NCBI GenBank assembly: GCA_023229135.1
Contig: JALNZT010000007.1
Location: 1 to 64,000, forward strand
DNA length: 64,000 bases
Reading direction: 5' to 3'
Origin: Bacteroidales bacterium
Lineage (GTDB): Bacteria > Bacteroidota > Bacteroidia > Bacteroidales > F082
Part shown: piece by piece, positions 45,115-53,023 of the stretch
How positions within the stretch are numbered: the stretch's first letter is position 1
How the letters are laid out: the number at the start of each line of letters is the position of its first letter
Program-made: the position numbers and the translations under genes
The notes under the pieces: generated by a model
What the model saw: the letters and a program-made list of their open reading frames with translations, nothing else
Databases searched by the model: none
Told to the model about the DNA's origin: nothing

Positions 45115-47043
45115 ATGAGAAAATATTTTACGTTAACACTCGTCTTTTCTGCCCTGTTCATAGGGGTCAGCGCGCAACAGCACGAGCTCGCGAAAGAAAG
45201 CATGGAGAAACATGCCCAAACTTCTAAACTTTTAAATGCGGAGACCAAAACAAATCCGACCAATATAGAGGCGCAAAAAGGATCGACTGCTACCATTCAG
45301 GAACTGTTGGCACGCCGTGACAAAATTGGAAAGCAATTGGGCGCTGTTTCTGCACATTTTTCAATGGAGGAGCAGCAAATGCTGAGATCCTATTTCAGCA
45401 CGCAGCAAGCCACCAGAACTGCTACAAACTCTAACGCATTGACAACTATTTATGGTATTGACAACCCCAGCAAGGAGCTTATTGGTTTTGGTCCAACATC
45501 TCCGGAGAATACCGAAGTTTTTGGAAATTCTCCAATAACTGTAAATTTTGAAGATGCAGGAGCGATTGATCCAAACAACCCTACTACCGGATATGTAATA
45601 GACGATTGGGGAGAGTTTTATTCTTTCGATGTTGAAACTGGTTTCTACACCTATTTAGGCAGTATGTATGGTTGGTGGCTTGATATGGAGTATGACAGAA
45701 CTACTGGGAACCTTTATGCAATTTCAGAAGGAAAGCTTTATATCATAGATCCAATTGCAGTAACTGCCACCGAAGTAGGTACGCTGGGAATTCCGGCAGA
45801 ATACTTTCCAGCCACCCTTGCCATAGATGGGAATGGAGTAGGATATACCTTTGAAATGATAAATTTTGGTTTCTATTCTATAGATTTGGAAACTGCTGCT
45901 ACAACCTATATAGGTCAAATTGGCTATACTGCTAACTATAGCCAAGGAATGGCTTATGACCCAACAACAGATATGGTTTATATATCTGCCTTTAGCGATG
46001 ATACTTTCAGTGCAGAATTGCGTTCTGTAGATTTGGAAACAGGAATGTCAACTTTCATTGGAACTATTGTTACACCTGCCGAATTTACACAAGTTGCCTG
46101 GATATCATTTGGCGAAACACTTGCTCCCGCCACTTGTCCGAGGCCAACCAATCTTGCAGTATCAAATATTACTTCAAGTTCTGTAGATTTTTCTTGGGAT
46201 GCTGAACCTGATGCAAGTAATGGTTATATATGGTCTATTTTCAAGCTTGGTGATCATCCTCTTTCGGACACTCCGGTTGCTACCGGAACAACGCCTGCGG
46301 GAACAACGACGGTGAATATAACGGATTTGTTAGATGGGTTACCCTATGATTGTTATGTAGCTGCCGACTGCGAATCTAATGGAATGAGCCAATTGGCTGG
46401 TCCGGTAAAGTTCTCAACACTACCAACTTGTGGGGGCAAATTCTTTGACTCCGGTGGCCCACATCAAAATTATAGCGACAATGAAAATAAAACCACTGTT
46501 ATTAGCCCGGAGATTTATGGTGACCCAGTAACCGTTACCTTCACCCTCTTTGATGTAGAAGATGAATTTGATGCCTTGTATGTATATGATGGCCCTGACG
46601 CCAATTCACCAATGATTTCCAGTGGAAATCCTGAGACTTATAGCGGTTTCCCTGCTGGTGGATATTACGGAATTGAAAATCCCGGCCCATTTACCTCTAC
46701 GCATCCAAGCGGCGCACTGACTTTTGTATTTTTAAGCGGCGATCTGGGTGTATATCCCGGATGGGAGGCCGATGTATCGTGTACTCCTGTTGGTATAAAA
46801 GACGAGAATCTTATTGAAGGCTTCTCTTTTTATCCCAATCCAACGGATGGAATAGTAGACCTCAAAAGCATCGATAACATTGAGCAGATTAGCTTATTCA
46901 ATGTTTTAGGTCAAATAGTCATCACAAAGCAGGTAGATGCAACAAGTTCACAGCTAGATATATCCAGCCTAAATACAGGCACTTATTTTATGCAAGTGAC
47001 AGCTAATGGAAGATTGGGTACTTACAGAGTAGTTAAGCAATAG
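45115..47043 (+). CDS. T9SS-sorted protein with Fn3 and CUB-like domains
   Basis: 642 residues, signal peptide ending FIGVSAQ. Residues about 110-340 form a propeller-like region (GYVIDDWGEFYSFDVETGF; GKLYIIDPIAVTATEVGTLG; MVYISAFSDDTFSAELRSVD). Residues about 340-440 are an Fn3 domain (SVDFSWDAEPDASNGYIWSI). Residues about 440-560 are CUB-like (GGKFFDSGGPHQNYSDNEN; DALYVYDGPD; GALTFVFLSGDLGVYPGWEA). The T9SS end has FSFYPNPTDGIVDLKS and LNTGTYFMQVTA. A surface or secreted protein of unknown ligand, with its own promoter. Confidence 0.88.
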   Translation: MRKYFTLTLVFSALFIGVSAQQHELAKESMEKHAQTSKLLNAETKTNPTNIEAQKGSTATIQELLARRDKIGKQLGAVSAHFSMEEQQMLRSYFSTQQATRTATNSNALTTIYGIDNPSKELIGFGPTSPENTEVFGNSPITVNFEDAGAIDPNNPTTGYVIDDWGEFYSFDVETGFYTYLGSMYGWWLDMEYDRTTGNLYAISEGKLYIIDPIAVTATEVGTLGIPAEYFPATLAIDGNGVGYTFEMINFGFYSIDLETAATTYIGQIGYTANYSQGMAYDPTTDMVYISAFSDDTFSAELRSVDLETGMSTFIGTIVTPAEFTQVAWISFGETLAPATCPRPTNLAVSNITSSSVDFSWDAEPDASNGYIWSIFKLGDHPLSDTPVATGTTPAGTTTVNITDLLDGLPYDCYVAADCESNGMSQLAGPVKFSTLPTCGGKFFDSGGPHQNYSDNENKTTVISPEIYGDPVTVTFTLFDVEDEFDALYVYDGPDANSPMISSGNPETYSGFPAGGYYGIENPGPFTSTHPSGALTFVFLSGDLGVYPGWEADVSCTPVGIKDENLIEGFSFYPNPTDGIVDLKSIDNIEQISLFNVLGQIVITKQVDATSSQLDISSLNTGTYFMQVTANGRLGTYRVVKQ

Positions 47044-47267
47044 TAACCTCTAAGTTTTAACCCATAAGAAACCGCCTCAATAATCAAATTGAGATGGATT
47101 TTATACTAAGTCGGGGAAGTTCTTATGCTTTTATATTGGCAGTAAAAATCTTATATAAATTCGGGTGAATTAGGTTTCTCATTAACATGGAATATTTTTG
47201 TAGGGTAAAAAACCTTGTCAAAATAAATAAAATCAAAGCAATAAAAATTAAACAGAAAGGTCAAGCG

Positions 47268-47753
47268 ATGCGTCATAAACAATTGAAAATGTGCGCCATA
47301 CTCTTGTTAGGATTTGGGCTAACAGGGCTACAAGCACAAGAAAATATTAACGCTACCGGTGGCAATGCTGCAGGAAACGGAGGCTCAGCGAGTTATTCCA
47401 TCGGTCAAGTGGTTTATACTACAAACACAGGAACAAGCGGTTCGGTGGCACAAGGTGTGCAACAAGCCTTCGAGATTTCGGTGGTAGGAATCGAAGAGGC
47501 CATTGGAATTCAGCTTTCGGTTACGGCATACCCAAACCCATCTACCGACTATCTTACCTTGGAAGTTAAGGATTTTGAGCTGACAACTTTAAGCTTTCAA
47601 CTCTTTGATATGCAGGGAAAACTTTTGCAAAGTCAACTGCTTACAGCCAGCCAAACCAGGCTCGCTATGGGCAACCTTGAACCTGCAATTTATTTTGTAA
47701 AAGTTATCGAAGGAGACAAGGAAGTGAAAACATTTAAAGTAGTGAAGAGGTGA
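47268..47753 (+). CDS. 161-residue T9SS-sorted protein, module copy 1
   Basis: 161 residues from ATG 47268. The frame is open to 47187, but the start at 47268 gives the same length and first residues (MRHKxLKMCAILLLG) as the copy at 49022. Signal peptide ending LQAQEN. A short mature domain with GGNAAGNGGSASYSIGQVV and GVQQAFEISVVG is followed by a T9SS domain (VTAYPNPSTDYLTLEV, LFDMQGKLLQS). Small proteins with this layout are frequent in Bacteroidota, without assigned function. Followed by a FISUMP-domain gene, with which it was duplicated. Confidence 0.85.
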   Translation: MRHKQLKMCAILLLGFGLTGLQAQENINATGGNAAGNGGSASYSIGQVVYTTNTGTSGSVAQGVQQAFEISVVGIEEAIGIQLSVTAYPNPSTDYLTLEVKDFELTTLSFQLFDMQGKLLQSQLLTASQTRLAMGNLEPAIYFVKVIEGDKEVKTFKVVKR

Positions 47754-47886
47754 AAAGTGAAAACTTAATAGCATGGTAAAAAGCTATAAGTGGATTTTCA
47801 ATACACATAAAATCTTTCACTTGAAATTTCCAACATCATCTTCGGCTCAATCAAAATAATGTAATAACAATTCAAAATTAAAATCG

Positions 47887-49005
47887 ATGAAATCAAATTT
47901 ATTAAAATCGGTAATGGTACTTTTAACTTTTACCATTGCTCTTTCAAGTGTCTGGGCTCAAACACCTCAAAAAATGAGCTATCAGGCAGTAATCCGCGAC
48001 AACAGCAATACGCTGGTAACCAACACCCAAGTTGGAATGCGGATTAGCATTTTAGAGGCGTCGGCAAGCGGAGCAGCAGTTTATACCGAAACGCAAACAC
48101 CTACAACTAACGCCAACGGATTGGTAAGCGTAGAAATAGGTGGCCAAACAGGCTTTAATGCCATTGATTGGGCAAACAACATCTATTTTATAAAAACTGA
48201 AACTGATCCTGATGGCGGAACAAATTACAGCATTACCGGTACCAGTCAGTTGCTAAGTGTACCTTATGCTTTGCATGCAAACGAAGTTGATCCAAGCGTA
48301 CCTGTTGGCACAACACCCGGTGAAATGCAATACTGGAATGGCACGGCATGGGTAACGGTTGCAGCAGGCAATGAAGGGGATATAATGACTTTTGTAAACA
48401 ACACTCCCACTTGGGTTGGAGAATCAACAGTTGGTACGGTAGAAAACCCTACTACCGGAAGAATATGGATGGATAGGAATTTGGGAGCCTCCCAGGTTGC
48501 GGAATCGCTCGCTGATGAAGATGCTTATGGTGATTATTACCAATGGGGTAGAGCAGCTGACGGACACGAAAAACGTACATCCGGCACAACCACTACCCTT
48601 AGTTATAGCGATACACCTATGCATGGCGATTTTATCGTATCTCCCTATGAACCTTATGATTGGCGTAGCCCACAAAACGATGATTTATGGCAGGGCGTAA
48701 ACGGTATAAATAATCCATGTCCAAGTGGATACCGTGTGCCAACTGAAGCGGAATGGGATTCAGAAATGCAAAGTTGGAGTAGCCAAGATGCAGCTGGAGC
48801 CTTTGCATCACCGCTTAAGTTAACGGCGGCAGGCTATCGCTACTACGGCGATGGTGAATTCTATCTTGAGGGTACCGATGGCTCCTATTGGACGAGTACC
48901 GTGATGTATACCGGTACTTGGGGATTATTCTTTAACAACAGCTATGTCGATATTTTTGCTACTTACCGTTCGTACGGCTTCCCTGTGCGTTGCATTAAGG
49001 ATTAA
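47887..49005 (+). CDS. FISUMP-domain secreted protein, module copy 1
   Basis: 372 residues, signal peptide ending SSVWAQTP. The N-terminal domain (QKMSYQAVIRDNSNTLVTN; VGMRISILEAS; GQTGFNAIDWANN; SQLLSVPYALHANE) is the Bacteroidota repeat-rich head common in such proteins. The C-terminal about 180 residues are a Fibrobacter-succinogenes major paralogous (FISUMP) domain: GRIWMDRNLGASQVAESL, YYQWGRAADGHE, NNPCPSGYRVPTEAEW, GYRYYGDGEFY, FPVRCIKD. Such domains adopt a C-type-lectin-like fold. No T9SS end. Most similar to the larger gene at 49658. Confidence 0.9.
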   Translation: MKSNLLKSVMVLLTFTIALSSVWAQTPQKMSYQAVIRDNSNTLVTNTQVGMRISILEASASGAAVYTETQTPTTNANGLVSVEIGGQTGFNAIDWANNIYFIKTETDPDGGTNYSITGTSQLLSVPYALHANEVDPSVPVGTTPGEMQYWNGTAWVTVAAGNEGDIMTFVNNTPTWVGESTVGTVENPTTGRIWMDRNLGASQVAESLADEDAYGDYYQWGRAADGHEKRTSGTTTTLSYSDTPMHGDFIVSPYEPYDWRSPQNDDLWQGVNGINNPCPSGYRVPTEAEWDSEMQSWSSQDAAGAFASPLKLTAAGYRYYGDGEFYLEGTDGSYWTSTVMYTGTWGLFFNNSYVDIFATYRSYGFPVRCIKD

Positions 49006-49021
49006 ACAGAAAGATTAAAAT

Positions 49022-49507
49022 ATGCGTCATAAACGATTGAAAATGTGCGCCATACTCTTGTTAGGACTTGGACTGACGGGGCTACAAGCACAAGCAAATA
49101 TTAACGCCACAGGTGGCAATGCTACTGGAAACGGAGGCTCAACGAGTTATTCCGTCGGTCAAGTGGTTTATACTACAAACACAGGGACAAGCGGTTCGGT
49201 GGCACAAGGTGTGCAACAAGCCTTCGAGATTTCGGTGGTAGGAATCGAAGAGGCCAATGGAATTCAGCTTTCGGTTACGGCTTACCCCAACCCATCTACC
49301 GACTATCTTACCTTGGAAGTAAAGGATTTTGAGCCGACAACTTTAAGCTTTCAACTTTACGATATGCAGGGAAAACTTCTTCAAAGTCAACTGCTTACAG
49401 ACAGCCAAACCAGGCTCGCTATGCATAATCTTGAACCTGCGGTGTATTTTATAAAGGTTATCGAAAGAAATAAAGTAGTGAAAACCTTTAAAGTAGTGAA
49501 AAGGTAA
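49022..49507 (+). CDS. 161-residue T9SS-sorted protein, module copy 2
   Basis: 161 residues, nearly identical to the copy at 47268 (NINATGGNATGNGGSTSY versus the first copy; VTAYPNPSTDYLTLEV; LYDMQGKLLQSQLL). Differences are mainly substitutions of one to two residues, and the start is preceded in both copies by AAACAGAAAG. The FISUMP gene of copy 1 ends 16 bp upstream, so the four genes may be one transcript. Function unknown. Confidence 0.85.
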   Translation: MRHKRLKMCAILLLGLGLTGLQAQANINATGGNATGNGGSTSYSVGQVVYTTNTGTSGSVAQGVQQAFEISVVGIEEANGIQLSVTAYPNPSTDYLTLEVKDFEPTTLSFQLYDMQGKLLQSQLLTDSQTRLAMHNLEPAVYFIKVIERNKVVKTFKVVKR

Positions 49508-49657
49508 AAGTGAAAAATAGTGAAGCGTGAAAATTTAATAGCAGAGCAGAAAGCTCAAACTAAATTTTCTAATACTCAGCTAATTTTTCGCTTGAAATCT
49601 GAAGAACCATCTTAAGACTATTCCTAATACTGAAATAACAATTAAAATTTAGAAGCG

Positions 49658-51088
49658 ATGAAATTATATGTATTAAAACCGGTAATGGTACTTTTTGCTT
49701 TTACCTTTTTATTTTCGAGTGTTTTCGCTCAAACACCTCAAAAAATGAGCTATCAGGCGGTAATCCGCGACAATAGCAACGCGCTGGTAACCAACACCCA
49801 AGTTGGAATGAGGATTAGCATTTTAGAGGCTTCGGCAAGCGGAGTAGCAGTTTATACCGAAACGCAAACACCTACAACTAACGCCAACGGATTGGTAAGC
49901 GTAGAAATAGGTGGCCAAACAGGCTTTAATGCCATTGATTGGGCAAACAACATCTATTTTATAAAAACTGAAACTGATCCTGATGGCGGAACAAACTACA
50001 GCATTAGCGGTACCAGTCAGATGCTAAGTGTGCCTTATGCTTTGCATGCAAACGAAGTTGATCCAAGCGTACCTGTTGGCACAACACCCGGTGAAATGCA
50101 GTACTGGAATGGCACGGCATGGGTAACGGTTGCAGCAGGTGCTGAAGGCCATGTTTTAACTTTTATCAATAACACCCCTACTTGGGCCGCTCCAACTGTT
50201 GATCCCGAATTACCTGGCGCATTCACGGCAATTGCTGCAACAAATATTACCGAAGAAAGCTTTGATGCCAATTGGACGGCAAGCGATGGTGCTACAACTT
50301 ATTTTTTAGATGTAAACACTTTAGCTGATTTTTCAGGCACCTGGATTTACAACAACCACGATGTTGGTAATGTTACCAGTTTCACGGTGAGCGGTTTAAC
50401 TTGCAGTTCTACTTATTCTTACAGACTAAGAGCAAGTAATAGTCAAGGCACTACTTCTAACTCCAATGTTATTTCACTTGAAACAAGTCCATGCGCTGGC
50501 GGCGTTGGTACTGTTGTTAATCCGGCTACTGGCAAAACCTGGTTAGACAGGAACCTGGGTGCCTCGCAAGTGGCTACCTCAAGCGCAGATGCTGATGCCT
50601 TTGGCGATTTATATCAATGGGGCAGAGGAACTGACGGACACGAAAAACGCACTTCAGAGACAACTACAACTTTAAGCAGCAATGATATGCCCGGACATGG
50701 TGATTTTATCATAAACGCCGACAGTCCTTTTGATTGGCGCGTACCACAAAATGATAACCTATGGCAGGGCGTAAGCGGTATTAACAATCCTTGTCCCAGC
50801 GGCTACCGTTTGCCCACCGAAGCAGAATGGGAAGCAGAGCGTGCCAGCTGGAGCAGCAACAATGCAGCCGGCGCTTTTGGTTCGCCCCTTAAGCTGCCCG
50901 CAGCCGGCCAGCGTCCCTACTCCGATGGCACAATTATAAGTGCCGGGGTGAGTGGTAATTATTGGTCAAGCACGCTGTCGAATGAAGGTGGCGGCATCTT
51001 CTCCCGTTTCCTCAATTTCAGAACTAATGCATACGTAATCAGCAGCCACCGGGCAACTGGCGACAGTGTACGTTGCATTGAGGAATAA
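49658..51088 (+). CDS. FISUMP-domain secreted protein with Fn3 insert, module copy 2
   Basis: 476 residues, signal peptide ending SSVFAQTP. The first 180 residues match the FISUMP gene at 47887 almost completely. It then has an extra Fn3 domain (about residues 195-285: FTAIAATNITEESFDANWTA; TSFTVSGLTCSSTYSYRLRA) that copy 1 lacks, and the FISUMP domain (GKTWLDRNLGASQVATSSAD; LYQWGRGTDGHE; NNPCPSGYRLPTEAEW; DSVRCIEE). The Fn3 insertion, or its loss in copy 1, is the main difference. A terminator follows 32 bp downstream. Confidence 0.9.
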   Translation: MKLYVLKPVMVLFAFTFLFSSVFAQTPQKMSYQAVIRDNSNALVTNTQVGMRISILEASASGVAVYTETQTPTTNANGLVSVEIGGQTGFNAIDWANNIYFIKTETDPDGGTNYSISGTSQMLSVPYALHANEVDPSVPVGTTPGEMQYWNGTAWVTVAAGAEGHVLTFINNTPTWAAPTVDPELPGAFTAIAATNITEESFDANWTASDGATTYFLDVNTLADFSGTWIYNNHDVGNVTSFTVSGLTCSSTYSYRLRASNSQGTTSNSNVISLETSPCAGGVGTVVNPATGKTWLDRNLGASQVATSSADADAFGDLYQWGRGTDGHEKRTSETTTTLSSNDMPGHGDFIINADSPFDWRVPQNDNLWQGVSGINNPCPSGYRLPTEAEWEAERASWSSNNAAGAFGSPLKLPAAGQRPYSDGTIISAGVSGNYWSSTLSNEGGGIFSRFLNFRTNAYVISSHRATGDSVRCIEE

Positions 51089-51120
51089 GAAATCTAATCT
51101 ATTTAGTTATTTTTTACCCG

Positions 51121-51156
51121 AAACTCCCTGTCCCAAAAGGCAGGGAGTTTTTATTT
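51121..51156 (+). terminator. Intrinsic terminator after module copy 2
   Basis: AAACTCCCTG (51121-51130) pairs with CAGGGAGTTT (51141-51150) around a 10-nt loop, followed by TTATTT. Confidence 0.9.
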
Positions 51157-51238
51157 CCGCTTTTTTTGAATTGTAGTATCTTGCACCGTTCAATCAGAAT
51201 CCTTGATTTTCTATTACTAATCTTCAAATGGATATGCT

Positions 51239-52660
51239 ATGAAAAAACTCACCGCCCTATTTGTTTTACTGTTTATAGTAGTTTTTGCCTATACCCAAAA
51301 TACGATTACAAGCAATTTTCCCGACCTTGCCAATCAACAGATTAAACTTATTGGTTTTCAAGGCTTCAACACCTATACAATTGACAACACACAAGCCAAT
51401 AAAAAAGGAGAATTTAGCTTAAAATTCAATAATAATGATACCGGGATGGCCTACCTAATGGCCGAAGACAAGAAAAGTTTTATTGTAATATTGGCCGAAA
51501 ATGAAAATTTACAACTCAAAGGTGAAACTTTTGCACTCACTGCTACTGTTGAAATAATTGAAGGAAGACAAAACCAATTGTTTGAAAAATACGCATCGGA
51601 ACATCCTCGGCGCGAACAAACACGGAGCGCTTGGGATTACCTCGCTAGAATTTATACACAGGATTCGCTTTTTGCGGTTCACAAACAGCCCAAACAAGCC
51701 ATAGAAAATGAAAAAAAACGGATAAAAGCTGAAGACAGTTTGTTTTTAGCAAATATGGACAAAGATAGCTACATAAGTTGGTATCTACCTGTTAGGAAGT
51801 TAGTTAGTTCCGTTTCTACTGTTGCGCAGTATCGCCCTGATGAAATTGCAAGCACACTAAAAGCTTTCCGCGAATTAGACTATACAGACAATCGTTTGTA
51901 TAAAAGCGGCTTACTAAAAGAAACTATCGAAAGCCATTTTTGGCTGATCGAAAACAGTGGGCATTCTTTGGAATCAGCTTATGTAGAGTTGAATAAATCC
52001 ATTGATTATATGATTGAAAACCTGATTACTGATGAGGAAAAACTCAATGAAATTACAGGATTTCTTTTTAAACTATTAGAAAAGCGCAGCTTATTTGCCG
52101 CCTCCGAATACCTGGCTTTAAAAGTATTGAACGAAGTGAATTGCACCATCGATAGTGACTTGGCTGCGCAAATGGAAAGCTATCGCGCCATGAAAACAGG
52201 AAACATAGCATCCGATTTTGAGTTTAAGGGCGATGTTTTTACGCCTGCTTATGCAACTGCTGAAGCTCCAAAAAAATTATCGGAAATTAATACCGATTAT
52301 ACCGTTTTGGTCTTTGGATCAAGCTGGTGTCCGGCCTGTCCGCAGGAGCTAATGCAAATTGTCGGTTTATACCAAAAGTGGAAAAATCACAGTCTTGAAG
52401 TCGTTTTTGTTTCACTGGATGAAGAGGCTGAGCTTTTCAGACAATTTTCAAACCCTTTTCCTTTCATCAGCCTCTGCGATTACCAAAAGTGGGAAAGCCC
52501 TGTTGTTAAGGCTTACCATGTATTTGCGACACCTACTATTTTCTTATTGGACAGCCAACGGGAAATCATACTTCGTCCCAATACTGTTAAACAGTTAGAT
52601 AAATGGGTAGATTGGTATCTTGTTCAGGAAAGTCAGGGCGCGACTATAAGGCCTCGTTAA
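51239..52660 (+). CDS. TlpA/ResA-like thioredoxin-fold protein
   Basis: 473 residues, signal peptide ending FAYTQNT. The N-terminal about 100 residues resemble the DUF4369 beta-sandwich often fused to Bacteroidota TlpA proteins (ANKKGEFSLKF). A helical middle is followed by a thioredoxin domain with the redox motif CPAC at residues 364-367 (GSSWCPACPQELMQI) and the cis-Pro region YHVFATPTIFLLDSQ. It probably reduces or makes disulfides in the periplasm. The last ten codons and the TAA lie inside the first copy of a palindromic repeat (52632-52676), so the natural C-terminus appears replaced or extended by it. Confidence 0.88.
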   Translation: MKKLTALFVLLFIVVFAYTQNTITSNFPDLANQQIKLIGFQGFNTYTIDNTQANKKGEFSLKFNNNDTGMAYLMAEDKKSFIVILAENENLQLKGETFALTATVEIIEGRQNQLFEKYASEHPRREQTRSAWDYLARIYTQDSLFAVHKQPKQAIENEKKRIKAEDSLFLANMDKDSYISWYLPVRKLVSSVSTVAQYRPDEIASTLKAFRELDYTDNRLYKSGLLKETIESHFWLIENSGHSLESAYVELNKSIDYMIENLITDEEKLNEITGFLFKLLEKRSLFAASEYLALKVLNEVNCTIDSDLAAQMESYRAMKTGNIASDFEFKGDVFTPAYATAEAPKKLSEINTDYTVLVFGSSWCPACPQELMQIVGLYQKWKNHSLEVVFVSLDEEAELFRQFSNPFPFISLCDYQKWESPVVKAYHVFATPTIFLLDSQREIILRPNTVKQLDKWVDWYLVQESQGATIRPR

Positions 52661-52676
52661 CCAGTCGCCCCCTGAC
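52632..52676. repeat. Palindromic repeat family, copy 1
   Basis: Ends GTCAGGGCGCGACT and AGTCGCCCCCTGAC are inverted repeats (13 of 14 positions pair) around a 17-nt centre. It supplies the stop codon (52658-52660) of the thioredoxin gene. The same ends recur in copies at 52760, 52822 and 61505. Confidence 0.85.
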
Positions 52677-52704
52677 TGACATTAGAAGTCAGAACCCCTC
52701 CGCT

Positions 52705-52728
52705 GGCGCGGGTCTCCGGACCCGTGCC
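52705..52728. repeat. G+C-rich hairpin between palindromic repeat copies
   Basis: GGCGCGGGTC (52705-52714) pairs with GACCCGTGCC (52719-52728) around a TCCG loop, with one mismatch. This type of G+C-rich hairpin resembles short dispersed repeats I recall in other Bacteroidota genomes. It may act with the flanking copies as a transcription end after the thioredoxin gene. Confidence 0.5.
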
Positions 52729-52759
52729 ACCTACTAAACTACTTCTTAATATTAAACCA

Positions 52760-52806
52760 GTCAGGGTGCGACTATTTTATCGTCGCCTTATTAGTCGCGC
52801 CCTGAC
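52760..52806. repeat. Palindromic repeat family, copy 2 (most symmetrical)
   Basis: GTCAGGGTGCGACT at the left and AGTCGCGCCCTGAC at the right give a 14-bp stem with one G/T wobble. The centre has TATCGTCGCC, so GCGAC in the left arm could pair instead with the inner GTCGC: two alternative hairpins. Confidence 0.85.
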
Positions 52807-52821
52807 CGGCAAGAACTAAAA

Positions 52822-52866
52822 GTCAGAGCGCGACTGTTTATCGTCGCCACATAGTCTCACCCAGAC
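52822..52866. repeat. Palindromic repeat family, copy 3
   Basis: GTCAGAGCGCGACT and AGTCTCACCCAGAC are degenerate arms; the centre TTTATCGTCGCC is shared with copy 2. Copies 2 and 3 are 15 bp apart. Confidence 0.8.
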
Positions 52867-52951
52867 TGGCATCTACTAACAGGAATCATTCTAAATTGTC
52901 AAAAGTTTAACATTTAAGCGCCCAAATCCGTCCTATAACCGGATGAATGTC

Positions 52952-52959
52952 TATTTTTG
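52952..52959 (+). promoter_or_regulatory. Candidate -7 box for the C25 peptidase gene
   Basis: TATTTTTG matches TAnnTTTG, 64 bp upstream of the ATG at 53024. A -33 TTTG was not found at consensus spacing. Confidence 0.35.
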
Positions 52960-53023
52960 TTTCGTTGGTGAATAAGTTTTTACTTCTCCAGCTATAAGCA
53001 TTTGTAAATCAATATCATATAAC

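Larger units (their letters stand above)
47249..51088 (+). repeat. Duplicated two-gene module (T9SS small protein + FISUMP protein)
   Basis: The unit from AAACAGAAAG before each small gene through the FISUMP gene occurs twice in direct order (from about 47249 and about 49003). Even the spacers between the two genes keep recognisable similarity (AATTTAATAGCA-type sequence after each small gene). Copy 2 is longer owing to the Fn3 segment. Confidence 0.85.
52661..53023. other. Non-coding region with repeat cluster and C25 promoter (363 bp)
   Basis: Holds repeat copies 2 and 3 and the hairpin listed separately; the right third is A+T-rich leader with TATTTTTG at 52952-52959 as a candidate -7 box for the peptidase. 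No ORF apparent. Confidence 0.6.

Noticed and set aside
52632..52866. CRISPR-like repeat-spacer array
   Set aside because: The repeats are themselves palindromes of unequal spacing (83 and 15 bp gaps), diverge in sequence, and no cas gene is near.
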